Below, in pieces: positions 17,830 to 25,526 of a stretch of 64,000 nt of DNA. Within the stretch, counting starts at the first letter, position 1, and every line of letters begins with the position of its first letter. The notes beneath the pieces are model-generated. The model saw only the letters and a list, made by a program, of their open reading frames with translations. It had not been told where the DNA came from and did not search any database. The position numbers were made by a program, and so were the translations under genes. The stretch comes from Balneolaceae bacterium (GTDB lineage Bacteria > Bacteroidota > Rhodothermia > Balneolales > Balneolaceae), in assembly GCA_034521495.1 (NCBI GenBank), contig JAXHMK010000002.1, positions 49,348-113,347 on the forward strand, in the 5' to 3' direction.

Positions 17830-18645
17830 ATGGATTTATTTCAAGCAATTTTTTTGGGGATTCTACAGGGTATTACTGAGTTTCTTCCCGTGAGCAGTTC
17901 CGGCCATCTTGTGTTAGCTCAATCGCTCTTTGGCCGAGAACTTGAAACAGGTATTACATTTGAGATTGTTGTTCACTTCGGTTCATTTTGTAGTATTGTA
18001 TTATACTATCGAAAACTAATTTCCGAAATTCTCGGTGATCTGTTTAAAAGTGTTACGCCACGGGGTTTAAAAAGTGGTTTGTATAAGACTAACTCTAATG
18101 TAAAATTTTGCTTGTTTATTCTGATTAGTATGGTTCCGGCCATGATTGTAGGCTTTACGATGCAGGATAACATTGAACAACTTTTTATGAACCCGTTTTT
18201 TGTATCCTGTATGTTGATAGTGACTGGCACACTTCTATTTTCAACAAAATTTGTAACAGAACCTCAAAAAGAGGTAAACGGAGTTCGCAGCTTATTGATG
18301 GGAATAGCCCAGGCCTTTGCTATTATTCCCGGAATAAGTCGTGCTGGATCAACAATTTCGATTGGACTTTTTTCCGGAATGAGGCGAGAAGAAGTTGCCA
18401 ATTTTTCTTTCTTGATGGTTTTACCTGTTCTTGCCGGTGCAATGCTGCTCGCTTTGTTAGACCTGATGGAAACTGGTATTGAAACAGCAGCTGTTATAAC
18501 ACTTGTAGCTGGGTTTTTTACCTCCTTTATTTCCGGTTACCTGGCTCTTAGTTATCTTGTGCGATTGTTGAAGAATGCTAAGTTCTATTATTTTTCCTAC
18601 TACTGTTGGGTTGTGGGCATTGTAGGGTTGATCTATTTTTTTTAA
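17830..18645 (+). CDS. uppP: Undecaprenyl-diphosphatase
   Basis: The 271-residue integral membrane enzyme (BacA/UppP type) dephosphorylates undecaprenyl pyrophosphate, recycling the lipid carrier for peptidoglycan and other envelope polymers; it also gives bacitracin tolerance. Key motifs: GITEFLPVSSSGHLVLAQ near the N-terminus and PGISRAGSTISIGLFSGM in the second half, both catalytic regions of the family, with about eight hydrophobic helices. Length is typical. It lies 77 bases upstream of nuoJ with a weak terminator between them, so linkage to the nuo genes is probably only positional. Confidence 0.96.
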   Translation: MDLFQAIFLGILQGITEFLPVSSSGHLVLAQSLFGRELETGITFEIVVHFGSFCSIVLYYRKLISEILGDLFKSVTPRGLKSGLYKTNSNVKFCLFILISMVPAMIVGFTMQDNIEQLFMNPFFVSCMLIVTGTLLFSTKFVTEPQKEVNGVRSLLMGIAQAFAIIPGISRAGSTISIGLFSGMRREEVANFSFLMVLPVLAGAMLLALLDLMETGIETAAVITLVAGFFTSFISGYLALSYLVRLLKNAKFYYFSYYCWVVGIVGLIYFF

Positions 18646-18650
18646 TAATG

Positions 18651-18681
18651 AAAAAGCCTCAATTCGCTTGATGGCATTTTT
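18651..18681 (+). terminator. Weak intrinsic terminator after uppP
   Basis: AAAAAGCCTCAA-TTCGC-TTGATGGCATTTTT forms a stem with one bulge followed by five T, just after the uppP stop. It may separate uppP from nuoJK. Confidence 0.5.
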
Positions 18682-18722
18682 AAATTTGGGTACCTTAACG
18701 CTTGTATAATTAAACAATAAGA

Positions 18723-19244
18723 ATGGATACATTTACTTTTATATTTTTAGCGGTTCTGGCTATCGGGTCGGGGTTGGGAATGGTTCTCAACAAAAACACT
18801 GTAAACAGTGCACTTTTTCTGGTACTCAACATGGTTTCCATAGCTGGGATTTACCTGTTGTTGCAAGCACAATTTCTGGCATTGATTCAAATTTTAGTGT
18901 ATGCAGGTGCCATTATGGTGCTTTTTCTCTTCGTCATTATGTTGTTGAATTTGGATGATGAAAAATCACTTTTTAGTAAAGTACGCGCCAAATATATTTC
19001 AGCGTTTCTTCTTGGGGTAGTCGTTCTCAGCCTGATTCTTTACAGCCTGGAAGGTGTGGTTGAATTTCTGCCTGAAATCTCACCCGATATGCAAACGGCC
19101 GGTACAGTTGAAGCACTTGGCGATGTGCTCTACACAGATTACCTGTTTGCATTTGAAATGACTGCTATTCTGCTAACCGCAGCAGTTGTTGGTGCACTTA
19201 TGATTGCGCAATACAAAAAAAGTAATAACGGAGTATCAGAATGA
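18723..19244 (+). CDS. nuoJ: NADH-quinone oxidoreductase subunit J
   Basis: This 173-residue membrane-arm subunit of Complex I has five predicted helices. The third carries the conserved [17 protein letters not shown] motif, whose pi-bulge region is implicated in coupling quinone reduction to proton pumping. The C-terminal extension is short. The stop codon overlaps the nuoK start by four bases (ATGA), so the two are translationally coupled. The usual next genes, nuoLMN, are 14.3 kb away, and nuoA-I are not in this window. Confidence 0.96.
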   Translation: MDTFTFIFLAVLAIGSGLGMVLNKNTVNSALFLVLNMVSIAGIYLLLQAQFLALIQILVYAGAIMVLFLFVIMLLNLDDEKSLFSKVRAKYISAFLLGVVVLSLILYSLEGVVEFLPEISPDMQTAGTVEALGDVLYTDYLFAFEMTAILLTAAVVGALMIAQYKKSNNGVSE

Positions 19245-19543
19245 TTGAGATTGATTGGTATTTAGCATTAAGTGCAGTTCTTTTTACTATTGGTTTGATT
19301 GGCGTACTTATTCGAAAAAATGCAATTGTGATCTTTATGTGTGTGGAATTGATGCTCAATGCAGTCAATCTGACACTTATATCGTTCAGTTCTTTCCATG
19401 GAGATGTAACCGGACAAATACTTGTATTCTTTTCCCTGGCAGTAGCCGCCGCGGAAGCTGTTATTGGGCTTGCTATTATTCTGGCTATCTTCAGAAACAA
19501 TCTATCTGTAGATATCACGCAGGTTAATCTCTTGCGTTGGTAA
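19241..19543 (+). CDS. nuoK: NADH-quinone oxidoreductase subunit K
   Basis: The 100-residue subunit has three membrane helices and the two buried glutamates required for proton translocation at the same numbers as in E. coli: Glu36 ([13 protein letters not shown]) and Glu72 ([13 protein letters not shown]). It overlaps nuoJ by four bases. After its stop the plus-strand unit ends; a perfect 14-bp palindrome (19684-19719) and then the convergent gntP gene follow, instead of nuoL. Confidence 0.97.
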   Translation: MIEIDWYLALSAVLFTIGLIGVLIRKNAIVIFMCVELMLNAVNLTLISFSSFHGDVTGQILVFFSLAVAAAEAVIGLAIILAIFRNNLSVDITQVNLLRW

Positions 19544-19683
19544 TAGCTGCAACATTAGATAAGCCGTTACTCTTTTCTAAAGTTTTTCTGTGGGTTTGCT
19601 ATGTAATTGTGAAGGCTTTCCTCTTATAACTTGACAGAAAATTGCAATACAGAATAAATATGAGAGCTCTTGAAGGTGGAGTT

Positions 19684-19719
19684 TTATTACATTCAAACCC
19701 ACTACTTTGAATGTAATAA
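19684..19719. repeat. Perfect 14-bp palindrome at the nuoK/gntP junction
   Basis: TTATTACATTCAAA, eight bases (CCCACTAC), then TTTGAATGTAATAA. It sits between two convergent genes and lacks a T-run on either strand, so it is not a clear terminator. It marks the point where the nuo cluster is interrupted. Confidence 0.6.
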
Positions 19720-19753
19720 GAAACAAATACGACTACTTCCTTAAACGTTGTTA

Positions 19754-21112
19754 TTAAACGATAAAACTCAGAGCAAACACAAGGGCAAAGCCAACCACAG
19801 AGATAATCGTTTCCATGACTGTCCATGACTTTAGGGTATCCTTTTCACTCATTCCAAAGTATCGGTTCACCAGCCAAAATCCACTGTCATTAACATGAGA
19901 TAAAGTTGTTGCGCCTGCTGCAATTGCTAAAACTATCAGGGCTTTGTGCGGCTCGCTTACATCAAAAGAGATTAGAATTGGTGAGAGGATTCCGGCAGCC
20001 GTAATCATTGCCACAGTGGCTGAACCTTGAGTCACCCGGACCGCAAGTGCAATTAACCATGCCAGGACTATAAGAGGCAATCCAAAATCGGCCATACCGT
20101 TTGCCAGCATTTCACCTACGCCGCTGTTCACCAAAACTTGTTTGAAAACGCCACCGGCACCGGTAATCAAAATAATAACACCCGCAGGCTTCATCGCTTC
20201 CATACTCAACTCAGATAGTTGTTCCCGGGTTGTTCCTCTTCGAACCCCCAACCAGTACATGGCAATAAGCACGGCAGCTGTAAGAGCACTAAATGGATGC
20301 CCGATAAAAATGACAGCTTCTGTCCAAAATCGTGGTTCTATCACGGCCTGGTCAAGAAGTGCTTCTGTAATGGTATTGCCTAAAATAAGAATCAACGGTA
20401 CTGATATAATCAGGAGTAGAAGGGTGAAAGAGGGTAGATCTTCATCTTGATCTTCTTCATGCTCAACCATTTCCACATAATCCGGAACAGGTACATGAAT
20501 TTTATTCGCGATATATTTTCCAAATACAGGTCCTGCAAGGATCGCTGTAGGTATTCCAACAATAAAGCCAAACAGTATCACCCATCCTAAATCTGCACCC
20601 AAAATATCTGCTACGGCAATAGGACCGGGAGTTGGGGGAATAAATGCATGAGTAACGGCCAAACCGGCAAGAAGAGGAATTCCATAATAGAGGAGTGATT
20701 TACCCGTATCTCGTGAGAGTGCGTAGATGAGCGGTACTAAAATTATAAAACCAACATCCAGGAAAACAGGAATAGCTACAACAAATCCGGTGAAAACCAT
20801 TGACCAGGAGGCTTTATCGCGCCCAAACTTACGAATGAGTGTACGCGCTACTGATTCTGCCCCGCCGGAGTGCTCCAGGATCTGTCCGAAGATGGCTCCA
20901 AGACCCACTACAGTTGCCACAAAACCCAATGTTCCGCCCATTCCCTCTTGCATGCTGGTAAGCACATCTGTGGCGGGCATTCCGGCACCAATGCCTACAA
21001 AAACACTGGCAATGAGCAGGGAGATGAAAGCATTAACTTTAAATTTTGTTATTAAAAGCAGGAGGAGTGCAATTCCAAGAATGGTAGCAGCTAATAGCTG
21101 AAAATTTTCCAT
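19754..21112 (-). CDS. gntP: Gluconate:H+ symporter, GntP family
   Basis: The 452-residue permease has about twelve to fourteen membrane helices and GntP family signatures: LITKFKVNAFISLLIAS, FGRDKASWSMVFTGFVVAIP, LTHAF-like AVTHAFIPPTPGPIAVADIL, and LSHVNDSGFWLVNRYFGMSE near the C-terminus. The family imports gluconate or related sugar acids with protons. It follows gnd by 14 bases and gntK lies further upstream on the same strand, so the three genes make a compact gluconate uptake and oxidation unit. The substrate call rests on family plus neighbours. Confidence 0.93.
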   Translation of the reverse strand: MENFQLLAATILGIALLLLLITKFKVNAFISLLIASVFVGIGAGMPATDVLTSMQEGMGGTLGFVATVVGLGAIFGQILEHSGGAESVARTLIRKFGRDKASWSMVFTGFVVAIPVFLDVGFIILVPLIYALSRDTGKSLLYYGIPLLAGLAVTHAFIPPTPGPIAVADILGADLGWVILFGFIVGIPTAILAGPVFGKYIANKIHVPVPDYVEMVEHEEDQDEDLPSFTLLLLIISVPLILILGNTITEALLDQAVIEPRFWTEAVIFIGHPFSALTAAVLIAMYWLGVRRGTTREQLSELSMEAMKPAGVIILITGAGGVFKQVLVNSGVGEMLANGMADFGLPLIVLAWLIALAVRVTQGSATVAMITAAGILSPILISFDVSEPHKALIVLAIAAGATTLSHVNDSGFWLVNRYFGMSEKDTLKSWTVMETIISVVGFALVFALSFIV

Positions 21113-21126
21113 AAATTTGAGGTTTA

Positions 21127-22554
21127 TTATTGATTTTCCCAGTCGGTGTGGAAGAACTGTCCCCTGGGTTTATCGATTCGTTCGTATGTATGTGCTCCAA
21201 AAAAATCACGTTGTGCCTGTATTAAATTTGCAGGCAGAGTATTAGATCGAAGTGTGTCATATAAGCTCATATAAGCAGACATACAGGGTACAGGTATGCC
21301 GGAATTGATGGCATGGCTGACCACAGATCTCCATCCCGATTGCAGTTCTGATAACTGTTCAGAAAAATCATCAAAAAGATAGAGATGTTTGAGATTGGGT
21401 TTTTTCTGAAAAACCTGTTCGATCTCTTTAAGAAGTACTGACCGGATAATGCAGCCGCCCTGCCAAATTTTTGCAATTGAAGAATAATTGATATCCCATT
21501 CAAACTCATCACTTACTGAGGAGATCATAAAAAATCCTTCAGCATAAGCAGTTAAACGGCAGGCAAGTAATGTTTTTTCCAGGTTTTCAATCAGCTCTTC
21601 CCTGTTGAAAGAAGCAGCACTAATTGAATTCTGTGTTTCTGAAAATTCATTTCGTATCTCAACTAAATTGGAAAAGAAACGTGCAAAAACAGCTTGCGAA
21701 ATTCCCGGCAGGGCAACATTGTGCTGGAGAGCTTCAATTGCGGTCCATCGCCCCGTACCTTTTTGGGCGGCACAATCCAGTATTTTTTCAACCAGGGGTT
21801 CTCCGTCATCATCGGTAGCCATAAAAATCTTAGATGTAATCTCCATCAGATAGCTGTTCAAGGAGGTTTCATTCCACAACTTAAAAAGTCTGCCGATTTC
21901 GGCGGCTTGCATACCCAGCGATTCTTTCAGGATATGATAAACCTCTGCAAGCAGCTGCATATCAGCGTATTCAATTCCGTTGTGAACCATCTTTACAAAA
22001 TGACCGGCTCCACCCTCGCCTACCCATCTGCAGCAAGGTGTACCATCAAATGCTTTTGCTGCAATATTTTCAAAGAAAGGCTTTATCTCGGGCCATGCCT
22101 CATGCGATCCGCCAGGCATCAGGCTTGGGCCAAAACGGGCGCCTTGTTCACCACCAGATACTCCCATACCAACAAATTGGACCCCATCGGATTGAAGTTT
22201 ATTAATCCTACGTATAGTATCTCTGTAGTATGAATTTCCACCGTCAATAATTATATCACCTTTATCGAGGTGTGGTATAAGACTCTCCAATACCTGGTCA
22301 ACCGGTTTACCGGCTTTTACCATCAGTAAAATTTTTCTGGGTGATTCGAGCGATTGAATAAACCCTACCAGTGAATCTGCCCCATAGAAATTCTTGTCTT
22401 GTCCTTCGGCCTTCATAAAATCCTGAACAATTGTCTCTTCACCCGGAGCTTTTCGGTTGAAAACACTCACTGAAAAACCGTTATCTTCAAGATTTAAAGC
22501 CAGGTTTCGGCCCATAACCCCAAGGCCATAAATACCTATTTGTAAGCTGTTCAT
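21127..22554 (-). CDS. gnd: 6-phosphogluconate dehydrogenase, decarboxylating
   Basis: The 475-residue enzyme oxidises 6-phosphogluconate to ribulose 5-phosphate with release of CO2, reducing NADP. The Rossmann motif IYGLGVMGRNLALN is at the N-terminus, followed by VFNRKAPGEE (NADP-type), GGNSYYRDTIRR, GVSGGEQGARFGPSLMPGG, the catalytic Lys in GAGHFVKMVHNGIEYADMQ, and GTGRWTAIEAL. Length is standard. Between gntK and gntP on the minus strand, it lets imported gluconate enter the pentose phosphate pathway directly; no Entner-Doudoroff genes (edd, eda) are present in this window. Confidence 0.97.
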   Translation of the reverse strand: MNSLQIGIYGLGVMGRNLALNLEDNGFSVSVFNRKAPGEETIVQDFMKAEGQDKNFYGADSLVGFIQSLESPRKILLMVKAGKPVDQVLESLIPHLDKGDIIIDGGNSYYRDTIRRINKLQSDGVQFVGMGVSGGEQGARFGPSLMPGGSHEAWPEIKPFFENIAAKAFDGTPCCRWVGEGGAGHFVKMVHNGIEYADMQLLAEVYHILKESLGMQAAEIGRLFKLWNETSLNSYLMEITSKIFMATDDDGEPLVEKILDCAAQKGTGRWTAIEALQHNVALPGISQAVFARFFSNLVEIRNEFSETQNSISAASFNREELIENLEKTLLACRLTAYAEGFFMISSVSDEFEWDINYSSIAKIWQGGCIIRSVLLKEIEQVFQKKPNLKHLYLFDDFSEQLSELQSGWRSVVSHAINSGIPVPCMSAYMSLYDTLRSNTLPANLIQAQRDFFGAHTYERIDKPRGQFFHTDWENQ

Positions 22555-22661
22555 CTGTATGTTTACTGTGTTAAAATTTTTGATTGGAATTCTTAGCTAC
22601 CAAAGAAAGATTCAATATGAAATGTTTATAGACTGTTTGAAAATGTTGGTACATGATGAGT

Positions 22662-23174
22662 TTAATTATAACCAGTCGAATTGTTTATAGGAAGTTTGGA
22701 AAGTATTTTTTCGACAATTTTTTCCGGTTTGCGATCGATCGATACTCTTATAGCGTCTTCTGGTTTTTCCAATGCTCTGAATTGTGAAGTAAGCAGGTCG
22801 GGCGGCATGTAATGTCCCTTTCGTTTTTTTAGACGTTCTGATATCAGTTTTTTGGAACCGTCCAGGAAGATGAAAACCACTTCATTCTCGTTAAAATCTT
22901 TCTTCAATAACTCTCTGTAAGATTTTTTAAGAGCAGAACAGGCAAGAATAGCCCCGTCTTTCCTATTCCATTTTTTCATTGATGCATTCAGGTTTTCCAG
23001 CCAGGGTTTTCGATCTTGATCCGTGAGAGGGATGCCGGTACGCATTTTTTCAACATTAGCTTCCGGATGAAAATCATCAGCATCATAAAAAGGCAGGTTT
23101 AAATGGGATGCCAAAAGTTGGCCAATTGTACTCTTTCCACATCCCGATACACCCATTACAATAATTATCATCAA
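22662..23174 (-). CDS. gntK: Gluconokinase
   Basis: The 170-residue P-loop kinase phosphorylates gluconate to 6-phosphogluconate. It has the Walker A motif MGVSGCGKSTIGQLLA, DADDFHPEANVEKMRTGIPL for substrate binding, and ILACSALKKSYRELLK. Length and motifs match the GntK/IdnK family. It is the first gene of the minus-strand gntK-gnd-gntP unit, 107 bases upstream of gnd; that gap holds no gene. No GntR-type regulator is encoded nearby. Confidence 0.96.
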   Translation of the reverse strand: MMIIIVMGVSGCGKSTIGQLLASHLNLPFYDADDFHPEANVEKMRTGIPLTDQDRKPWLENLNASMKKWNRKDGAILACSALKKSYRELLKKDFNENEVVFIFLDGSKKLISERLKKRKGHYMPPDLLTSQFRALEKPEDAIRVSIDRKPEKIVEKILSKLPINNSTGYN

Positions 23175-23350
23175 TCAAGAATTTTTCAATTTCCATATTG
23201 AAGATCGTATTGAACGTGTAAGAATCCAAAAAGAAAACCTTAAACCCGGATTATTCAAAAAATAATGTAAAATATATGTTAAATGATTGATATTATAGTA
23301 TATATAGGAGATTGGTTATAGCACAAATTTGAGTGTCGAAGTAAAAGATT

Positions 23351-23590
23351 GCGAAATTCCCCCGTGCACTACGTTGTCCTGTAAATCTAAATTGTTTTTG
23401 GGCCGGAAACGGAAAAATTCAGCTTCGTTTTGATCATACCAACATTGAACTGAACACCTATCTGGAACTTCGTGAAGTATCAATTGAAAAGGTGAATAGT
23501 AAGCTTTTAAGTTTGGATATATATCCCAAACATCCCCGTCAATTCGAAAATAAAGAGTATAAAGAGCGGTTAATAATTACCAAAGTATGA
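23351..23590 (+). pseudogene. C-terminal remnant of an unidentified gene
   Basis: An 80-codon frame with coding-like composition and no plausible start runs to TGA at 23588-23590: FPRALRCPVNLNCFWAGNGK, then FDHTNIELNTYLELREVSIE and LDIYPKHPRQFENKEYKERL. The frame is closed upstream by a TAA at 23342-23344. It looks like the end of a larger protein cut off at its 5' side. I do not recognise the family. It occupies the 480-base gap between gntK and the CNNM gene, which holds nothing else. Confidence 0.4.
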
Positions 23591-23655
23591 AGACTCTTTT
23601 TGAGATAGGCCTGTGGTAGAGGTGTATAATCATAAAGCTAACCAAACTGATTCCA

Positions 23656-24732
23656 TTAGCCTGAATTCTTTTCTTCTTTTACCGATCCCGGAAGAGGAAT
23701 TCCAAGACGCTTGGCGCGTTCTCTCCATTTTTGGCGGGCCAATTTTTGCATATCGTCAATGGCGTCAATCTCATCAACAATTTCCATTCCAAGCAATGTT
23801 TCCACAACATCTTCCATGGTTACAACCCCGGAGAACCCACCATATTCATCAACTACAACAGCTATATGTTCTTGTGATTCCAACAGACGTTCAAATAAAG
23901 TTTTAATGGAGATATTTTCAGGTAAAATCAAGACTTCCCGTTTGATATCCTTCAGTTTTTTTTCCTCGTTTCCTTCAGAGTAATTCAGGTAGATGTCATT
24001 TTTGAGAACATAACCGGTTATGTCTTCTTCATTTTTTCCATAAACAGGTATTCGGGAAACACGAAGATCATCCTTGGAACTCATAACCTCTTGAATGGTT
24101 AAATCCTCTGGAAATTTTACGACAACAATTCGAGGAGTCATAATATCTTTTACACGAAGAGAATTAAATCTAATCAGATTTTTAAAAATATTGGATTCTT
24201 CCTCCTCAAAAATACCCTCTTTATGTCCTATATCAGCCAATGCGCTAAACTCTTCTCTGCTAACAGAGGGCTGTTTTTCTTCGCTTGAGAGTAGATTTGT
24301 TATTCCTTTTGAAAGCAGTACAAGCGGGTAAGTTATAATGATTAAACCTTTGGTTGTTTTTGCAGCAAAACCTGACAGTTTTTTCCAATACGTAGCCCCA
24401 AGTGTCTTGGGTATAATTTCAGAGAATATGAGTATAGCGAGTGTTAAAATTATGGACGTAGCCGTAACATATGCATTCCCGAAAACAACCTGTGCCTGGG
24501 CTCCCACACCCGCAGCACCAATAGTATGAGCAATGGTATTAAGACTTAAAATGGCTGAGAGCGGCCTGTCGATATCTTTTTTTAATGATCGTAAAATATT
24601 ACCGGAGGCATGTCCCTGTTTTTCAAGTACGGCGATGTATGAAGGTGTAATTGATAATAATACCGCCTCCAGGATAGAGCATAGAAAGGAGACTCCAATT
24701 GCAAGTGCCAAATAAAATAATAATAAACCCAT
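23656..24732 (-). CDS. CNNM/CorC-type transporter protein (DUF21 plus CBS pair)
   Basis: The 358-residue protein has an N-terminal DUF21/CNNM membrane domain (about 1-170, with FLCSILEAVLLS and IFSEIIPKTLGATYWKKL), a linker helix with GHKEGIFEEEESNIFKNLI, and a CBS pair (about 195-335: VKDIMTPRIVVVKFPEDLTI and VVDEYGGFSGVVTMEDVVE). Proteins of this form are linked to Mg2+ or Na+ efflux and nucleotide sensing and are often mislabelled hemolysin. The C-terminal CorC/HlyC transporter-associated domain common in longer members is missing. Single gene, minus strand, downstream of the small heat-shock gene but separated from it by a terminator. Confidence 0.9.
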   Translation of the reverse strand: MGLLLFYLALAIGVSFLCSILEAVLLSITPSYIAVLEKQGHASGNILRSLKKDIDRPLSAILSLNTIAHTIGAAGVGAQAQVVFGNAYVTATSIILTLAILIFSEIIPKTLGATYWKKLSGFAAKTTKGLIIITYPLVLLSKGITNLLSSEEKQPSVSREEFSALADIGHKEGIFEEEESNIFKNLIRFNSLRVKDIMTPRIVVVKFPEDLTIQEVMSSKDDLRVSRIPVYGKNEEDITGYVLKNDIYLNYSEGNEEKKLKDIKREVLILPENISIKTLFERLLESQEHIAVVVDEYGGFSGVVTMEDVVETLLGMEIVDEIDAIDDMQKLARQKWRERAKRLGIPLPGSVKEEKNSG

Positions 24733-24779
24733 ATCGCCTAAAATAGGATAAATTGTAGTGAGGAGTAAACTTTAAGTGT

Positions 24780-24817
24780 CTTTTAAAATAAAAAACCGCA
24801 GCTACGAACTGCGGTTT
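24780..24817 (-). terminator. Rho-independent terminator of the hsp20 gene
   Basis: On the minus strand AAACCGCAG-TTCGTAG-CTGCGGTTT is followed by TTTTATTTTAAAA, about 30 bases after the Hsp20 stop codon. Confidence 0.85.
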
Positions 24818-24846
24818 CAATTAATCAAATTCCGGTTTTTTAGTAT

Positions 24847-25290
24847 TTATGAAATTTCAATTTTCTTTGCTGTTTTTTCTTCGAGTTTTGGGATGGTGAT
24901 ATGAAGTTCACCATTTGTAAAAGTTGCATCCACATGTTCGCTGTCAACAATGTTGGGCAATGACAGAGCACGGCTAAATTTACCACGACCGGTCTCAACT
25001 CTGTGATATCTACGGCCGTTTTCTTTTTCTTCTTCTTTCCAACTGCGTTCTCCGCTCACAGTTAGCACGCTGTTTTCAATCTCAATATTAATGTCTTCTT
25101 TATCCATGCCAGGCAGAGCAAGTGTTACTTCAAATGTTGAATCTGTCTCTGCTACATCCATTTTCGGTACAAACCGATCTCTGTTCATGGTAGACATTTT
25201 ATCAAACATCTGATCCATCAGGTCAGTAAAACTTTCAGGTCTGTTTCCATTCTGATCTTCAGGCATTGTTGGAAAATTTTTGGTCAACAT
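24847..25290 (-). CDS. Small heat-shock protein, Hsp20/alpha-crystallin family
   Basis: The 147-residue chaperone binds unfolding proteins in an ATP-independent way. The alpha-crystallin domain spans about 42-147: FVPKMDVAETDSTFEVTLAL, PGMDKEDINIEIENSVLTVS, GERSWKEEE, and the GELHITIPK strand. It has a clear Shine-Dalgarno site, GGAGGTG, seven bases before the ATG, rare in this window and in keeping with strong induced translation. Upstream lies an inverted repeat TGTCAA-N16-TTGACA (25383-25422) that could be an operator or the end signal of the Mrp operon. It is monocistronic with its own terminator. Confidence 0.95.
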   Translation of the reverse strand: MLTKNFPTMPEDQNGNRPESFTDLMDQMFDKMSTMNRDRFVPKMDVAETDSTFEVTLALPGMDKEDINIEIENSVLTVSGERSWKEEEKENGRRYHRVETGRGKFSRALSLPNIVDSEHVDATFTNGELHITIPKLEEKTAKKIEIS

Positions 25291-25382
25291 AACTCTTCAC
25301 CTCCGTTTTTTTTAAATCACGTTATCTCTTTTCTACTTCAGTATTGGTGAATACAAAATATATGCCAATGCCAATATCATGA

Positions 25383-25422
25383 AAAAAATGTCAAATTTAT
25401 GCGATTCAAATTGACATTTTTT
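25383..25422. promoter_or_regulatory. Inverted repeat between the Mrp operon and hsp20
   Basis: AAAAAATGTCAA (25383-25394) and TTGACATTTTTT (25411-25422) are exact complements with 16 bases between. On the minus strand it ends in seven T, so it could be an AT-rich terminator for the Mrp operon; the TGTCAA/TTGACA core could also bind a dimeric regulator of hsp20. Confidence 0.5.
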
Positions 25423-25526
25423 CAAATTTCAGTTTAAAAAATGACAGATTTCTTTAAGAATGGCAGTTTTAAAGATTACAAGAGTCAGGGACTCATCTAT
25501 AAAATAAATGGAAGTAACTGAACCAA

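Noticed and set aside
19684..19719. Phage attachment site
   Set aside because: No integrase gene, and no second copy was noticed at the other boundary of the nuo split.
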